Source: Bacteroidales bacterium
Lineage (GTDB): Bacteria; Bacteroidota; Bacteroidia; Bacteroidales; UBA7960
Length of the DNA stretch: 41,981 nucleotides
Assembly: GCA_003557765.1 (NCBI GenBank)
Contig: PWNO01000283.1
Location: 1 to 41,981, forward strand
Direction of reading: 5' to 3'
The translations under genes were made by a program, and so were the position numbers. The notes under the pieces are model-generated. The model was not told the origin of the DNA and searched no databases. It worked only from the letters and a program-made list of their open reading frames with translations. Shown in pieces: positions 15,111 to 24,418 of this stretch; within the stretch, counting starts at the first letter, position 1, and every line of letters begins with the position of its first letter.

Positions 15111-15443
15111 ATGGAAAAGAAGAAAGTGAATCCGGACATGACAACTCAGACCCGTGACCTCCGGGAGTTTGACAAGGATACGGGTAATATTTATCAATCG
15201 GTGGTCATTATTTCAAAACGTGCCAACCAGGTTGGACAAGAGACAAAAGAAGAGCTGAACGGTAAACTGGAAGAGTTTGCCAGCTCCACTGATAACCTCG
15301 AAGAAGTATTTGAAAACCGTGAGCAAATTGAAATTGCCAAGTATTACGAGCAGTTACCCAAACCGAGTCTGATTGCCATCAGCCAGTTTTTGTCCGGCGA
15401 GGTGTATTATCGGGTACCTGAAAGCACAAGTGACGCCAGCTAA
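15111..15443 (+). CDS. rpoZ: RNA polymerase omega subunit, Bacteroidota type
   Basis: The 110-residue protein carries the Bacteroidota omega (Rpb6-like) pattern: TRDLREFDKDTGNIYQSVVIISKRANQV near the start, then KEELNGKLEEFASSTDNLEEVFENREQIEIAKYYEQLPKPSLIA. Omega helps assemble and stabilise RNA polymerase around the beta-prime subunit. An earlier in-frame ATG at 15087 overlaps the bamD stop and would add eight residues (PVTILEI region); the later ATG is preferred because known homologues start shortly before the TRD motif, but coupling through 15087 is possible. Position between bamD and coaBC is common in this phylum. Confidence 0.85.
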   Translation: MEKKKVNPDMTTQTRDLREFDKDTGNIYQSVVIISKRANQVGQETKEELNGKLEEFASSTDNLEEVFENREQIEIAKYYEQLPKPSLIAISQFLSGEVYYRVPESTSDAS

Positions 15444-15508
15444 GATGGTCAGTGCCCCACTTACCGATACGCTTTTCCGTCGCAGAATATGGGTTTTATC
15501 CGTTTAGC

Positions 15509-16714
15509 ATGGTCGCAGGTAAGAAGGTCATATTAGGAATTACAGGCGGGATCGCTGCTTACAAGGCAGCCTTTCTTATCCGCCTGTTTAAAAAAGCCGG
15601 CGCTGAAGTCAAAGTGGTTGGCACAGCGAATGCCTTTGAATTTATCACCCGCGTAACGCTGGAGTCACTTTCAGAAAACCGGGTGTATGATCAGGTATTT
15701 GGCGAACAGAATGATTATACTACAGAGCACGTGGCACTGACTGACTGGGGTGACGTATTTGTGGTGGCTCCTGCAACAGCTAATATTATTGGGAAATATG
15801 CCAATGGCATTGCTGATGACGCCCTCTCCACTTCCTTGCTTGCTTTTGATCAACAAGTTTTCCTTGCACCTGCCATGAACTGCAAGATGTTTGCCCACGA
15901 AGCGGTGCAGGATAATATTCGCAAATTGAAACAACGGCATGTACAAATCATAGAGCCAGCAGAAGGCTTTCTTGCTTGCGGTTACGAAGGTTGGGGACGG
16001 ATGGAAGAGCCGGAGACGATATTCCGCCAGGTGGCCGCCTATTTTAATCCTGAACTTTCCGTTTTATCAGGAAAAAAGGTGTTGATCAGTGCGGGTCCGA
16101 CCCTGGAAGCCATCGATCCTGTCAGGTTCATCGGTAATCACTCTTCCGGCAAGATGGGCTATGCTTTGGCTGCAGAACTCATAAAGCGTGGTGCAGAGGT
16201 GACCCTGGTTTCCGGGCCAGTAGCCCTGAAGCCACCAACTGCAGCCCGTTTGGTAAAGGTTACCTCTGCCGTGGAAATGTATGAGGCCTGCATAAAGACC
16301 TATCCAGATTGCGATGTGGCCATCATGGCAGCTGCCGTGGCCGATTATTCACCAGAAAAAACTGAATCACAAAAAATAAAGAAAAAGGACAAACCCCGGG
16401 GGATAACCATTCGCCTGAAACCCACCCCGGATATTCTTGGAAAGATGGGGAAAGAGAAAAAACAACAAATCCTGGTTGGGTTTGCCCTGGAAACTAAAGC
16501 AGGTGAAGATGATGCCACAAGAAAGCTTAAAGAAAAAAACCTGGATTTCGTCGTGTTAAACACACTTGCTGATAAAGGTGCCGGCTTTTCGCAAGATACC
16601 AATAAGATCAGCATCATAGACAATAATTTCGATATTACCCGTTATCCATTGAAAGACAAGAAGGATGTGTCCATAGACATTGTGAATCGCCTCGAAAAAC
16701 ACCTAAGCTTATGA
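15509..16714 (+). CDS. coaBC: Bifunctional phosphopantothenoylcysteine synthetase/decarboxylase
   Basis: This 401-residue protein performs two steps of coenzyme A synthesis. The N-terminal CoaC flavoprotein shows GITGGIAAYKA (10-20), catalytic His74 (TEHVALTDW), PAMN (121-124) and Cys157 in LACGYEGWGR, which protonates the enethiol intermediate. The C-terminal CoaB begins near 187 with KKVLISAGPTLEAIDPVRFIGNHSSGKMGYA; Asn210 matches the conserved acyl-cytidylate contact. The KIKKKDKPRG loop and TPDILG follow. ATG at 15509 was chosen; a GTG at 15452 would add a poor 19-residue leader. The stop overlaps the next ATG by 4 nt (ATGA), implying coupled translation. Confidence 0.9.
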   Translation: MVAGKKVILGITGGIAAYKAAFLIRLFKKAGAEVKVVGTANAFEFITRVTLESLSENRVYDQVFGEQNDYTTEHVALTDWGDVFVVAPATANIIGKYANGIADDALSTSLLAFDQQVFLAPAMNCKMFAHEAVQDNIRKLKQRHVQIIEPAEGFLACGYEGWGRMEEPETIFRQVAAYFNPELSVLSGKKVLISAGPTLEAIDPVRFIGNHSSGKMGYALAAELIKRGAEVTLVSGPVALKPPTAARLVKVTSAVEMYEACIKTYPDCDVAIMAAAVADYSPEKTESQKIKKKDKPRGITIRLKPTPDILGKMGKEKKQQILVGFALETKAGEDDATRKLKEKNLDFVVLNTLADKGAGFSQDTNKISIIDNNFDITRYPLKDKKDVSIDIVNRLEKHLSL

Positions 16715-17622
16715 TTGCCAAATATTTTGCTATTATTATTATTACGTTCATGCTTGCACTGGGACAGAACCTGCATGCCAATGAATTGAATTGCCAGGTA
16801 TCCATATCTACACCGGGTATGACTGAAACAGAAAGGCAGATCATGCAAACGCTGCGGTCTGATCTCAGGGAGTTTATTAATGGGACCAGTTGGACACCTT
16901 TCACATTTGAAACACGTGAGCGCATAGAAGCATCAATCCAAATCACCATCGAAGAACGTGCAGGTGGGGATGAATACCGGGCCAGTATACAGGTCTCCTC
17001 ACGTCGTCCCGTTTACAATACCTCATATGATTCCCCCGTATTTAATCACCGTGACCGCGATTTTAATTTTCGCTATCGTGAAGGAGATCCCCTGGAGTAT
17101 GATCCCAACAGTTTCAGAAACAACCTGACCTCAGTTATTGCTTTTTATGTATATATCATCATCGGTTTTGACTTTGATACCTTTACGCCCATGGGAGGCA
17201 CACCCTACTTTGAACAGGCACAAAATATAGTCAATCAGGCTCAAAGTGCCAGCGAACCTGGGTGGAAATCTTTTGAAAGCCAGCGTAATCGCTACTGGCT
17301 CATAGAAAATATCATGAATAACAGGTACAGGTCAATACGTGAAGCGCTGTATCGCTATCACAGACAGGGTTTTGACAAGATGACCGACAACATGGATCTG
17401 GGTCGCTCCGAAGTACTTGAGTCTTTGGAAATGCTGCAACGGGCACATCGCGAAAGACCCGGAACCCTCCTTATGCAAACCTTGTTGAACGCTAAAAGTG
17501 ATGAACTGGTTAACCTTTTCTCCCAAGCACCCAGCATGGAGCAAACCACCGCCATTGACATTCTGTCTGAAATTGACCCTTCAAACAGCTCTAAATACCG
17601 TCGGATAGCTGACAGCAACTGA
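16711..17622 (+). CDS. DUF4835 family secreted protein (PorD-like)
   Basis: The 303-residue protein has a signal peptide (IAKYFAIIIITFMLALGQNLHA) and then ELNCQVSISTPGMTETERQIMQTLRSDLREFINGTSW, which I recognise as the start of the DUF4835 family. The middle part FDFDTFTPMGGTPYFEQAQNIVNQAQS is also family-typical. DUF4835 is widespread in Bacteroidota directly after coaBC and before recN, as here. Some annotation names it the type IX secretion protein PorD; I am not certain that the function is demonstrated. It overlaps coaBC by 4 nt and precedes recN by 51 nt, with a possible recN promoter in between. Confidence 0.8.
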   Translation: MIAKYFAIIIITFMLALGQNLHANELNCQVSISTPGMTETERQIMQTLRSDLREFINGTSWTPFTFETRERIEASIQITIEERAGGDEYRASIQVSSRRPVYNTSYDSPVFNHRDRDFNFRYREGDPLEYDPNSFRNNLTSVIAFYVYIIIGFDFDTFTPMGGTPYFEQAQNIVNQAQSASEPGWKSFESQRNRYWLIENIMNNRYRSIREALYRYHRQGFDKMTDNMDLGRSEVLESLEMLQRAHRERPGTLLMQTLLNAKSDELVNLFSQAPSMEQTTAIDILSEIDPSNSSKYRRIADSN

Positions 17623-17639
17623 CCAAGAAAAAAGTTTTC

Positions 17640-17647
17640 TATCTTTG
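17640..17647 (+). promoter_or_regulatory. Candidate -7 box for recN
   Basis: TATCTTTG matches TAnnTTTG in the short gap between the DUF4835 gene and recN, 26 nt before the recN ATG. It would let the DNA-repair gene be transcribed apart from the upstream operon. No clear -33 element. Confidence 0.45.
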
Positions 17648-17673
17648 CGTGCTGACCCATCCAAATTGCTGAT

Positions 17674-19338
17674 ATGCTCACACATCTTAAGATAGAAAAC
17701 TATGCACTCATCCGCAAGCTGGATACACGTTTTTACGATGGCCTTACGGTGATTACCGGTGAAACCGGTGCCGGAAAGTCAATTCTTTTGGGCGCCCTGT
17801 CACTGATCCTGGGCGAACGGGCTGACACCAGCGTACTCAAAGATAAAACCGGTAAATGCATCATTGAAGGATCCTTTAACCTGGAAAACAAGGATCTGCG
17901 AGAGCTGTTTAAAGCGTATGACCTGGATTATGACAATATCAGCTATTTTAGAAGAGAAATCACTCCCAGTGGAAAGTCCAGGGCATTCATCAATGATACG
18001 CCAGTCAATCTCACCGTCATGCGCAATATTGCCGGCCAACTGATTGACATCCACTCACAGCACGAGAGCCTGTTGCTTGGTCAATCATCCTTCCAGTTTG
18101 ACGTGGTGGATGCCTATGCACAGCAATTGCCAGATGTTTCCAGCTACAGGCAGCAGTTCAGAAAATACTTGCAAAAACAAGAAGAACTCGATAGGCTGAT
18201 TGAAAAAGAACGACAGGCCAGGGCAGACCTGGATTATTTTCAGTATCAATACGATGAACTGGAAAAAGCGAAGCTGGATTCTGATGAATACCGCCAATTG
18301 GAAGAACAGATCAGTATGCTCAGACACGCTGAAGAAATCAGGTTTAATGCTGAAAAAGCTCGCTTTCTGCTGCAGGAAACTGAACAAAATGTACTGGACT
18401 TGCTGTACGAGGTAAAGCAGTTAATTCAGCCCCTGGCACGTTTTGGGGAATCCTGGGAAGGGATCGCCAATAGAATCGAATCCCTTCATATAGAGACCGA
18501 TGACATCGCCAGTGAAACCAACCGGATATGCGATGAAATAGAACACAACCCCGAAGAAGCTGAACGACTGGAAGCAAAAATAGATGTTGTCAATAAACTG
18601 ATGATGAAACATAGCGCCACCTCCATTGAAGAGTTAATGGCCACCCGGGAAGATTTTAAGGAGAAGATTGAATCGTCTACCTCATTGGCCGACCAGGTTG
18701 AAACAACACGGGAAGAAGTGGAATCGCTAAAAGCAACACTACAAAATCAGGCAAGCATAATCGCCCTATCCCGAAAAAAAGCCATTCCAGAAATTGAAAG
18801 AGAGGTGATCAGCTTATTGAAAAAACTCGGCATGCCTGGCGCCGGATTTCAGATCAGGCAGGAAGAGCTGAATATGCTGACCTCAAATGGCTCTGATGCC
18901 CTGTCTTTCCTGTTTAATGCTAATGTTGGAGGTGAATTAGAGGATATTGCACGTATCGCTTCTGGTGGCGAACTGTCCAGGGTAATGATGGCGGTGAAAC
19001 ACATCATTTCTCAAAAAAAAGTCCTTCCCACCATCATATTTGATGAAATTGACACCGGCATTTCCGGTGAAACCACCAACCAGGTGGCAAGCATCCTGGG
19101 TGATATGTCAAACGGCATGCAAGTTATCACCATCACCCATCTTCCCCAGGTGGCGGCTAAAGGCGATGTCCACCTGCTTGTATATAAAACCGTGGAAAAT
19201 GAGAAAACACAAACTCACTTAGAACAACTTGATGAAAATCAAAGAGTTATGGAGCTTGCAAAAATGCTTGGTGGAGAAAAACCATCCAAACATATGGTGG
19301 AAACAGCAAAAGAACTTATCTTTAACAAACAAAATTAG
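17674..19338 (+). CDS. recN: DNA repair protein RecN
   Basis: This 554-residue SMC-like ATPase acts in double-strand break repair. Walker A is GETGAGKS (29-36), the Q-loop region is DIHSQHESLLLGQ, long coiled-coil arms span about 155-370 (rich in Glu, Lys, Gln), the ABC signature is ASGGELSRVMMAVK and Walker B is IIFDEIDTGISGE, followed by the H-loop ITHLPQVAAKGD. Length matches the family. It is followed 18 nt later by the enoyl-ACP reductase, so the two may be co-transcribed although unrelated in function. Confidence 0.92.
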   Translation: MLTHLKIENYALIRKLDTRFYDGLTVITGETGAGKSILLGALSLILGERADTSVLKDKTGKCIIEGSFNLENKDLRELFKAYDLDYDNISYFRREITPSGKSRAFINDTPVNLTVMRNIAGQLIDIHSQHESLLLGQSSFQFDVVDAYAQQLPDVSSYRQQFRKYLQKQEELDRLIEKERQARADLDYFQYQYDELEKAKLDSDEYRQLEEQISMLRHAEEIRFNAEKARFLLQETEQNVLDLLYEVKQLIQPLARFGESWEGIANRIESLHIETDDIASETNRICDEIEHNPEEAERLEAKIDVVNKLMMKHSATSIEELMATREDFKEKIESSTSLADQVETTREEVESLKATLQNQASIIALSRKKAIPEIEREVISLLKKLGMPGAGFQIRQEELNMLTSNGSDALSFLFNANVGGELEDIARIASGGELSRVMMAVKHIISQKKVLPTIIFDEIDTGISGETTNQVASILGDMSNGMQVITITHLPQVAAKGDVHLLVYKTVENEKTQTHLEQLDENQRVMELAKMLGGEKPSKHMVETAKELIFNKQN

Positions 19339-19356
19339 GTATATAAATCATTTGAT

Positions 19357-20244
19357 ATGGCAAAGAATCTCCTGAAAGAGAAAAGGGGTATCATACTGGG
19401 TGCCCTGGATGAAAACTCCATTGCATGGAAGGTGGCAGAAAAAGCCCATAAGCAAGGTGCGCAATTTGTATTGTCCAATGCACCAATTGCACTGCGCAAA
19501 GGGGATATTTTTGAGTTGGGTAAGGCCACTGGCAGCGAGGTGATATCGGCTGATCTTACCCAGGTGGATGAAATTGAACACCTTTTCCAGGACTCAGTGG
19601 AGATCCTGGGCGGCAACATCGACTTTCTGCTGCACTCGGTCGGCATGTCGCCAAATGTGCGCAAGGGATTGCATTATACAAACCTGGACTATAATTACAT
19701 GATGAAAACGCTTGATGTGTCCGCCATTTCACTGCACAAGATTTTGCAAACCGCCTACAAAATGGATGTTATCAATGAGTGGGGCTCTGTAATTGCCTTG
19801 AGTTACATAGCGGCACAGCGCACCTATTCCACTTACAGCGATATGGCTCAGGCCAAGGCGATGTTGGAATCCATCACCCGCAGTTTTGGTTATCATTACG
19901 GCAAGAAGCGGAACGTGCGTGTGAATACTATCTCGCAATCGCCTACTGTTACAACTGCGGGTACCGGTGTAGGAGGGTTTAAGAGCTTCTATGCCTATGC
20001 CAATTGCATGTCACCACTGGGCAATGCTACCTCCGACGATTGTGCAGATTATTGCATCATGATGTTTTCTGACCTTACCCGCAAGGTGACTATGCAAAAT
20101 CTTTTCCATGATGGAGGTTATTCTACGATGGGTATCAGTGAAACTTTGATACAGAGCTGTTTTACCTGTCAGGGTGAATGCTTTGAGGACATTGCCGAAA
20201 GGGAACGCATTATGGGAAAAATGAAAAAGAAGGAAGAAAAGTAA
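19357..20244 (+). CDS. fabI: Enoyl-ACP reductase FabI with Cys-containing tail
   Basis: This 295-residue short-chain dehydrogenase reduces enoyl-ACP, the last step of fatty-acid elongation. The cofactor site is ILGALDENSIAWKVAEKAHKQGA, as in FabI rather than classical SDRs. LLHSVG, Tyr150, Tyr160 and Lys167 (Y-x6-K in YSDMAQAK) form the active site; Tyr150/Tyr160 have the same spacing as E. coli Tyr146/Tyr156. GGYSTMGIS is the FabI C-terminal mark. After it comes an unusual tail of some 30 residues with Cys268, Cys271 and Cys275 followed by a Lys/Glu-rich end, absent from the roughly 262-residue E. coli enzyme. NAD(P)H preference is not decided here. Confidence 0.88.
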   Translation: MAKNLLKEKRGIILGALDENSIAWKVAEKAHKQGAQFVLSNAPIALRKGDIFELGKATGSEVISADLTQVDEIEHLFQDSVEILGGNIDFLLHSVGMSPNVRKGLHYTNLDYNYMMKTLDVSAISLHKILQTAYKMDVINEWGSVIALSYIAAQRTYSTYSDMAQAKAMLESITRSFGYHYGKKRNVRVNTISQSPTVTTAGTGVGGFKSFYAYANCMSPLGNATSDDCADYCIMMFSDLTRKVTMQNLFHDGGYSTMGISETLIQSCFTCQGECFEDIAERERIMGKMKKKEEK

Positions 20245-20321
20245 GTGCAGGATGAGGCATGATCAAATCTGTGTTTCGCTTTGGATTTTCAGCTTACCCA
20301 TGAGTAGTTTTTAATAATTGT

Positions 20322-20329
20322 TATATTTG
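20322..20329 (+). promoter_or_regulatory. Candidate -7 box for the etf operon
   Basis: TATATTTG matches TAnnTTTG, 113 nt before the etfB ATG. The -33 position has no clear TTG. A leader of about 105 nt would result. Confidence 0.45.
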
Positions 20330-20442
20330 TACCTTCTTTGCCGGCACATGCCAGACAACTTGCGGGGAATGCCCATGCATGGTATTATTCCGGTTGCCGG
20401 TGTATCTGTTTGAAACAAACAAAACCATCTAATTATCAATCC

Positions 20443-21192
20443 ATGAACATATTAGTTTGTATCAGTCATGTTCCTGACACGACGACTAAGATCAAGTTTG
20501 CAGAGAACAATACCAGGCTGGATACCACAGGCATCCAATGGGTGATCAACCCCTGGGATGAGCTGTCGTTGACACGTGCCTTGGAGCTAAAGGAAAAAAA
20601 TGGAAGTGGTGTAGAAAAAGTGTCTGTAGCCCATGTAGGCCCGGTCGCTACCGAGGCCACCATTCGCAAGGCTCTTGCTATTGGTGCCGATGACGCCTAT
20701 CGCATAGATACGGAAGCCAGTGACTCTTATCAGGTGGCTGCCCAACTGGCAGAAATCGTAAAAGCCGGATCCTTTGATGTGGTGCTTTGTGGGATCGAAT
20801 CCAGCGATTACAACGGTTCTAACGTAGGCGGGATGCTTGCTGAATTTCTGGACCAGTTGTCTGTGTCGGGTATTTCGCATCTGGATATAGAAGGGGGAGA
20901 AGTGCAGGTTACCAGGGAGCTTGACGGTGGACGTGAAATACTCGCTGTGCCAACCCCATTCGTCGGGATTGTTCAGAAAGGGATTGCCAAGGAGCCCCGA
21001 ATTGCAGCGATGCGTGGCATCATGATGGCAAGAAAGAAGCCAATCCAGCTTGTAGATGCGGCACATGTGGAGCCGCTTACCCGGATCAGTGAATTTGAGC
21101 CGCCACAACCCAGGCCGGCTTGTAAGTTTGTGGATCCTGATAAACCTGAAGAATTGATCGAACTGCTTCAAAACGAAGCCAAAGTAATCTGA
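20443..21192 (+). CDS. etfB: Electron transfer flavoprotein subunit beta
   Basis: This 249-residue protein is the beta subunit of ETF, which takes electrons from acyl-CoA dehydrogenases. It opens MNILVCISHVPDTTTKIKF and continues INPWDELSLTRALELKEK, then ALAIGADDAYRID and VLCGIESSDYNGSNVGGMLAEFL, all characteristic of the family; the last region resembles the D-G-x-T/N nucleotide-binding stretch. The start at 20443 is chosen because upstream frame residues (AHARQLAGN) are not family-like. etfA follows after 29 nt. The operon continues with Hdr-like redox proteins and an acyl-CoA dehydrogenase. Confidence 0.9.
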   Translation: MNILVCISHVPDTTTKIKFAENNTRLDTTGIQWVINPWDELSLTRALELKEKNGSGVEKVSVAHVGPVATEATIRKALAIGADDAYRIDTEASDSYQVAAQLAEIVKAGSFDVVLCGIESSDYNGSNVGGMLAEFLDQLSVSGISHLDIEGGEVQVTRELDGGREILAVPTPFVGIVQKGIAKEPRIAAMRGIMMARKKPIQLVDAAHVEPLTRISEFEPPQPRPACKFVDPDKPEELIELLQNEAKVI

Positions 21193-21221
21193 TCATTAAC
21201 CTGAAAAAATAATCCATACAT

Positions 21222-22193
21222 ATGTCAGTATTAGTATACACAGAAAACTGGGATGGCGCCTTCAAAAAGCTGTCTTTTGAATTGGTTTCTTATGCCGCCA
21301 AACTGGCAGAAGAGATGCAAACCGATGTAATTGCCTTGTCCATCGGACATGTTACCGATGAAGAGTTAAATAAATTGGGACAATATGGTGTAAAACGCAT
21401 TCTTAAACTGGATCAGGAGGCTGTCACACAATTTGATCCGCAAATTTATGCCAGGGCACTTGCCGAGGTGGCTACCAGGGAACAAGCCCGGCTTGTTGTG
21501 ATGGCCGATAACAATGCGGGCAAGTCCATTGCGCCCAGGCTTTCTGTACGCCTGAAAGCTGCTGTTGCCTCTGGTGTAAGCCACATGCCAGACAGCATCT
21601 CACCCTTCGTGATTAAGACCCGGGCATTTTCTGGAAATGCATTTGCCGTGACAGAGCTGCCTACGGAGGTAAAGATCGTGACCATTTCTCAAAACTCCTT
21701 TGAGTTGGAAGAAAAGCAGGTTGATACGCAAATTGCGCAGGCAGATATCGATTTGGCTGACATGCGACCCAGTACAGTGGTTAAAGAGGTCGAAAAACAA
21801 GCGGATCAGCTGTTGTTGACCGATGCTGAGATCGTGATTTCCGGTGGCCGTGGCATGAAGGCACCAGAAAATTGGGCACCCATTGAGGAGCTGGCCACAC
21901 TGCTGAACGGCGCGACTGCTTGTTCACGTCCGGTTTCTGATGAGGGTTGGCGTCCGCACGAAGAACATACCGGACAGACCGGGAAGATCATTGCACCCAA
22001 TGTTTATTTTGCCATTGGGATATCCGGCGCCACACAGCACCTGGCAGGGGTAAGCGGATCCAAATACATCATTGCCATCAACAATGACAAGGAAGCGCCC
22101 ATTTTCGATGCGGCCCAATATGGCATGGTGGGTGATGCGACCAAGATCATGCCTAAACTGGTAGAGGCGCTAAAAAAGGCAAAGTCCGCCTGA
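21222..22193 (+). CDS. etfA: Electron transfer flavoprotein subunit alpha
   Basis: This 323-residue subunit binds FAD and completes the ETF heterodimer. The C-terminal FAD domain is clear: ISGGRGMKAPENW (about 206-219), then ACSRPVSDEGWRPHEEHTGQTGK, APNVYFAIGISGATQHLAG and IIAINNDKEAPIFDAAQYGMVGD. The N-terminal domain has the usual HVTDEELNKLGQYGVKRIL pattern. Length is normal. It lies 29 nt after etfB and about 50 nt before the membrane Fe-S protein, so all are likely one operon. Residues distinguishing bifurcating from ordinary ETF were not assessed. Confidence 0.9.
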   Translation: MSVLVYTENWDGAFKKLSFELVSYAAKLAEEMQTDVIALSIGHVTDEELNKLGQYGVKRILKLDQEAVTQFDPQIYARALAEVATREQARLVVMADNNAGKSIAPRLSVRLKAAVASGVSHMPDSISPFVIKTRAFSGNAFAVTELPTEVKIVTISQNSFELEEKQVDTQIAQADIDLADMRPSTVVKEVEKQADQLLLTDAEIVISGGRGMKAPENWAPIEELATLLNGATACSRPVSDEGWRPHEEHTGQTGKIIAPNVYFAIGISGATQHLAGVSGSKYIIAINNDKEAPIFDAAQYGMVGDATKIMPKLVEALKKAKSA

Positions 22194-22239
22194 TCCATGA
22201 ATGAAAGCCGTATGCGGCTACTGTGACTCACTGACCAAA

Positions 22240-23559
22240 ATGCATCCCATGATTGAAAATTTGATTTTCAGCTTGTTGCTTATCCTGGCCGTATGGCTTT
22301 TCAGTAAAAACGTACGCCGAATCTCCCAAAACATTCTGCTTGGAAAAAAAGCAGGGATCAATGACCAAAAAACCCGCAGGTGGAAAACCATGGCCTGGGT
22401 TGCCATTGGACAGTCTAAAATGGGTAGCCGACCTATTTCGGCCATCCTGCACATCTTTGTCTATGTGGGCTTTATCGTAATCAACATTGAGATGCTGGAG
22501 ATCCTGATCGACGGGGTCTTTGGCACCCACCGCATCCTTACCTTCCTCGGTGCCCTATATCCGGTGCTCATCTCCATCTTTGAGATCCTGGCGGTATTGG
22601 TGATCCTGGGCTGTGTTATCTTTCTCATAAGAAGAAATATCATCATGCTGCCACGCTTCTGGAACAAGGAAATGACCACCTGGCCACGCAGCGATGCCAA
22701 CATCATCCTGGTGACAGAGATTGTGCTGATGGCATCCATTCTGGTGATGAATGCCGCGGATGGCCTCCTTCAGCAAAGTGGACATGCACACTATGCCGCC
22801 GTAGGTCCTTTCCTGGTCAGCGACTTGATGCAGCCCTGGTTTGCAGGAATGTCAGAAGGTGCACTCATTAACCTGGAACGCGCCAGCTGGTGGTTTCATA
22901 TTGTTGGCGTATTAATCTTCCTGAACTACATTCCCTATTCCAAACATTTTCACATCTTCCTGTCCTTTCCCAACGTATGGTACTCCAAGCTTGACCCGTT
23001 AGGGAAGATGGACAACATGCCGGCCATTACCAATGAGGTCAAAATGATGCTTAATCCGAATGCTGCACTGGAATTGCCTGCCACTGAGGCAGAAGAGGAT
23101 ATTGGGCAGTTTGGTGCAAAAGAAGCCACAGATCTTACCTGGAAACACCTGATGGATGCCTATACCTGCACCGAATGCGGCAGATGCACCTCAAGTTGTC
23201 CTGCAAATATTACTGGTAAAAAACTGTCACCCAGAAAAGTAGTCATGGATGTACGCGACCGCATTGATGAAATTGGTAAGATGGTACGCAAGAAGGGGAA
23301 AGATGCCATTGATGAACGGAATCTTTTTGACCGGATTACAGATGAAGAGCTTTGGGCCTGCACCACTTGCAACGCTTGCACACATGAATGTCCCGTGAAT
23401 ATTGACCCGCTTGCCGTCATTCTTGAAATGAGGCGATACCTGGTTATGGAGCAGGCTTCCGCACCCGGTGAGATCAATACCACATTTTCCAACATAGAAA
23501 ACAATGGCGCACCCTGGCAGTTCTCCCATGAGGACAGGCTGGCGTGGACCGAAAAATAA
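22240..23559 (+). CDS. Cytochrome-b-like membrane protein with two 4Fe-4S clusters (HdrE/HdrC-like)
   Basis: The 439-residue protein fuses a membrane domain with a ferredoxin domain. About six helices fill the first 245 residues, with possible haem-ligand histidines at His71, His220, His236 and His238 (WWFHIVGVLIFLNYIPYSKHFHIF), a NarI/DsrM-like pattern. Residues 310-320 (CTECGRCTSSCP) and 374-384 (CTTCNACTHECP) are two 4Fe-4S binding motifs. This layout matches HdrE plus HdrC fused, as in membrane oxidoreductases thought to link ETF to the quinone pool. A start at 22201 is possible but adds an atypical Cys-containing leader. The next gene supplies the HdrB-like part. Confidence 0.82.
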   Translation: MHPMIENLIFSLLLILAVWLFSKNVRRISQNILLGKKAGINDQKTRRWKTMAWVAIGQSKMGSRPISAILHIFVYVGFIVINIEMLEILIDGVFGTHRILTFLGALYPVLISIFEILAVLVILGCVIFLIRRNIIMLPRFWNKEMTTWPRSDANIILVTEIVLMASILVMNAADGLLQQSGHAHYAAVGPFLVSDLMQPWFAGMSEGALINLERASWWFHIVGVLIFLNYIPYSKHFHIFLSFPNVWYSKLDPLGKMDNMPAITNEVKMMLNPNAALELPATEAEEDIGQFGAKEATDLTWKHLMDAYTCTECGRCTSSCPANITGKKLSPRKVVMDVRDRIDEIGKMVRKKGKDAIDERNLFDRITDEELWACTTCNACTHECPVNIDPLAVILEMRRYLVMEQASAPGEINTTFSNIENNGAPWQFSHEDRLAWTEK

Positions 23560-23599
23560 TCCCGTTTGCGGGTTAGTTGTCAATGAAGATTTTTTGATC

Positions 23600-24403
23600 A
23601 TGGCAGAAAAAGAAAAGATACATGTTCCGGTAATGGCAGACCTTGCCGCAGAAGGGAAGAAGCCAGCGTTTCTTTTTTGGGTGGGATGTGCCGGTGCTTT
23701 CGATGACCGGTACAAAAAGGTAACCCGGGCTTTTGCTTCTATCCTGAACCATTTAGGAACGGATTATGCGGTGTTGGGCACCGAAGAGACCTGCACCGGG
23801 GATCCGGCACGGCGTGCCGGCAATGAAATGTTGTTCCAGATGCAGGCACTTCAGTTGATTGAGCTGTTTAACGCCTATGAAGTGAAAAAGATCATCACAA
23901 TTTGCCCGCATTGCTACAACGTGTTCAAGAATGAATACCCTGATCTGGGTGGCCATTATGAGGTGATCAGCTACGTGGACTTCCTCGATCAGGCCATTTC
24001 AGACGGTACACTCAAACCGGATTTCAATCGGTTTAAGGGCGTGCGGATCACCTTCCACGATCCCTGTTACCTGGCCCGTGCCAACGACATCGTGGAAAGT
24101 CCGCGAAACGTGCTTAAGACATTGGGAGGACAGGTCCTGGAAATGGAAAGAAACAAGCACTTTGCACTCTGCTGTGGGGCAGGAGGGGGGCAGATGTTTA
24201 AGGAGGCCGAGCCGGGAGACAAGGAGGTGTTCATTGAGCGTACCGAGGAAGCCCTCAGGACAGATCCCGAAGTGATTGCTTCGGCCTGCCCGTTCTGCAT
24301 GGTAATGCTTACCGACGGGATCAAATATAAAAACCGCGAGGAAGAAGTAAAAAATTACGATATTGCCGAACTCATCGCCCTGGCATTGGGCAATACACAA
24401 TAA
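23600..24403 (+). CDS. HdrB-like (Fe-S)-binding protein with two CCG domains
   Basis: This 267-residue protein has two cysteine-rich CCG domains as in heterodisulfide reductase subunit B and glycolate oxidase GlcF. The first includes WVGCAG, CTGDPARRAGNE and CPHCYNVF. The second includes FHDPCYLARAN, CCGAGGG and CPFCMVML. Each CCG domain can bind an unusual Fe-S cluster. It would complete the catalytic part of the membrane Fe-S protein 41 bp upstream, together equivalent to the single-chain ETF:quinone oxidoreductase of Hdr type described for syntrophs and Geobacter-like bacteria; the equivalence is inference. The ATG at 23600 starts shortly before the first motif; an earlier frame overlaps the previous gene. 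Confidence 0.85.
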   Translation: MAEKEKIHVPVMADLAAEGKKPAFLFWVGCAGAFDDRYKKVTRAFASILNHLGTDYAVLGTEETCTGDPARRAGNEMLFQMQALQLIELFNAYEVKKIITICPHCYNVFKNEYPDLGGHYEVISYVDFLDQAISDGTLKPDFNRFKGVRITFHDPCYLARANDIVESPRNVLKTLGGQVLEMERNKHFALCCGAGGGQMFKEAEPGDKEVFIERTEEALRTDPEVIASACPFCMVMLTDGIKYKNREEEVKNYDIAELIALALGNTQ

Positions 24404-24418
24404 AAAAACAACCTTATC

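Noticed and set aside
20338..20442. 35-residue N-terminal extension of EtfB
   Set aside because: The leader has no match to EtfB starts; family proteins begin at MNILVC.
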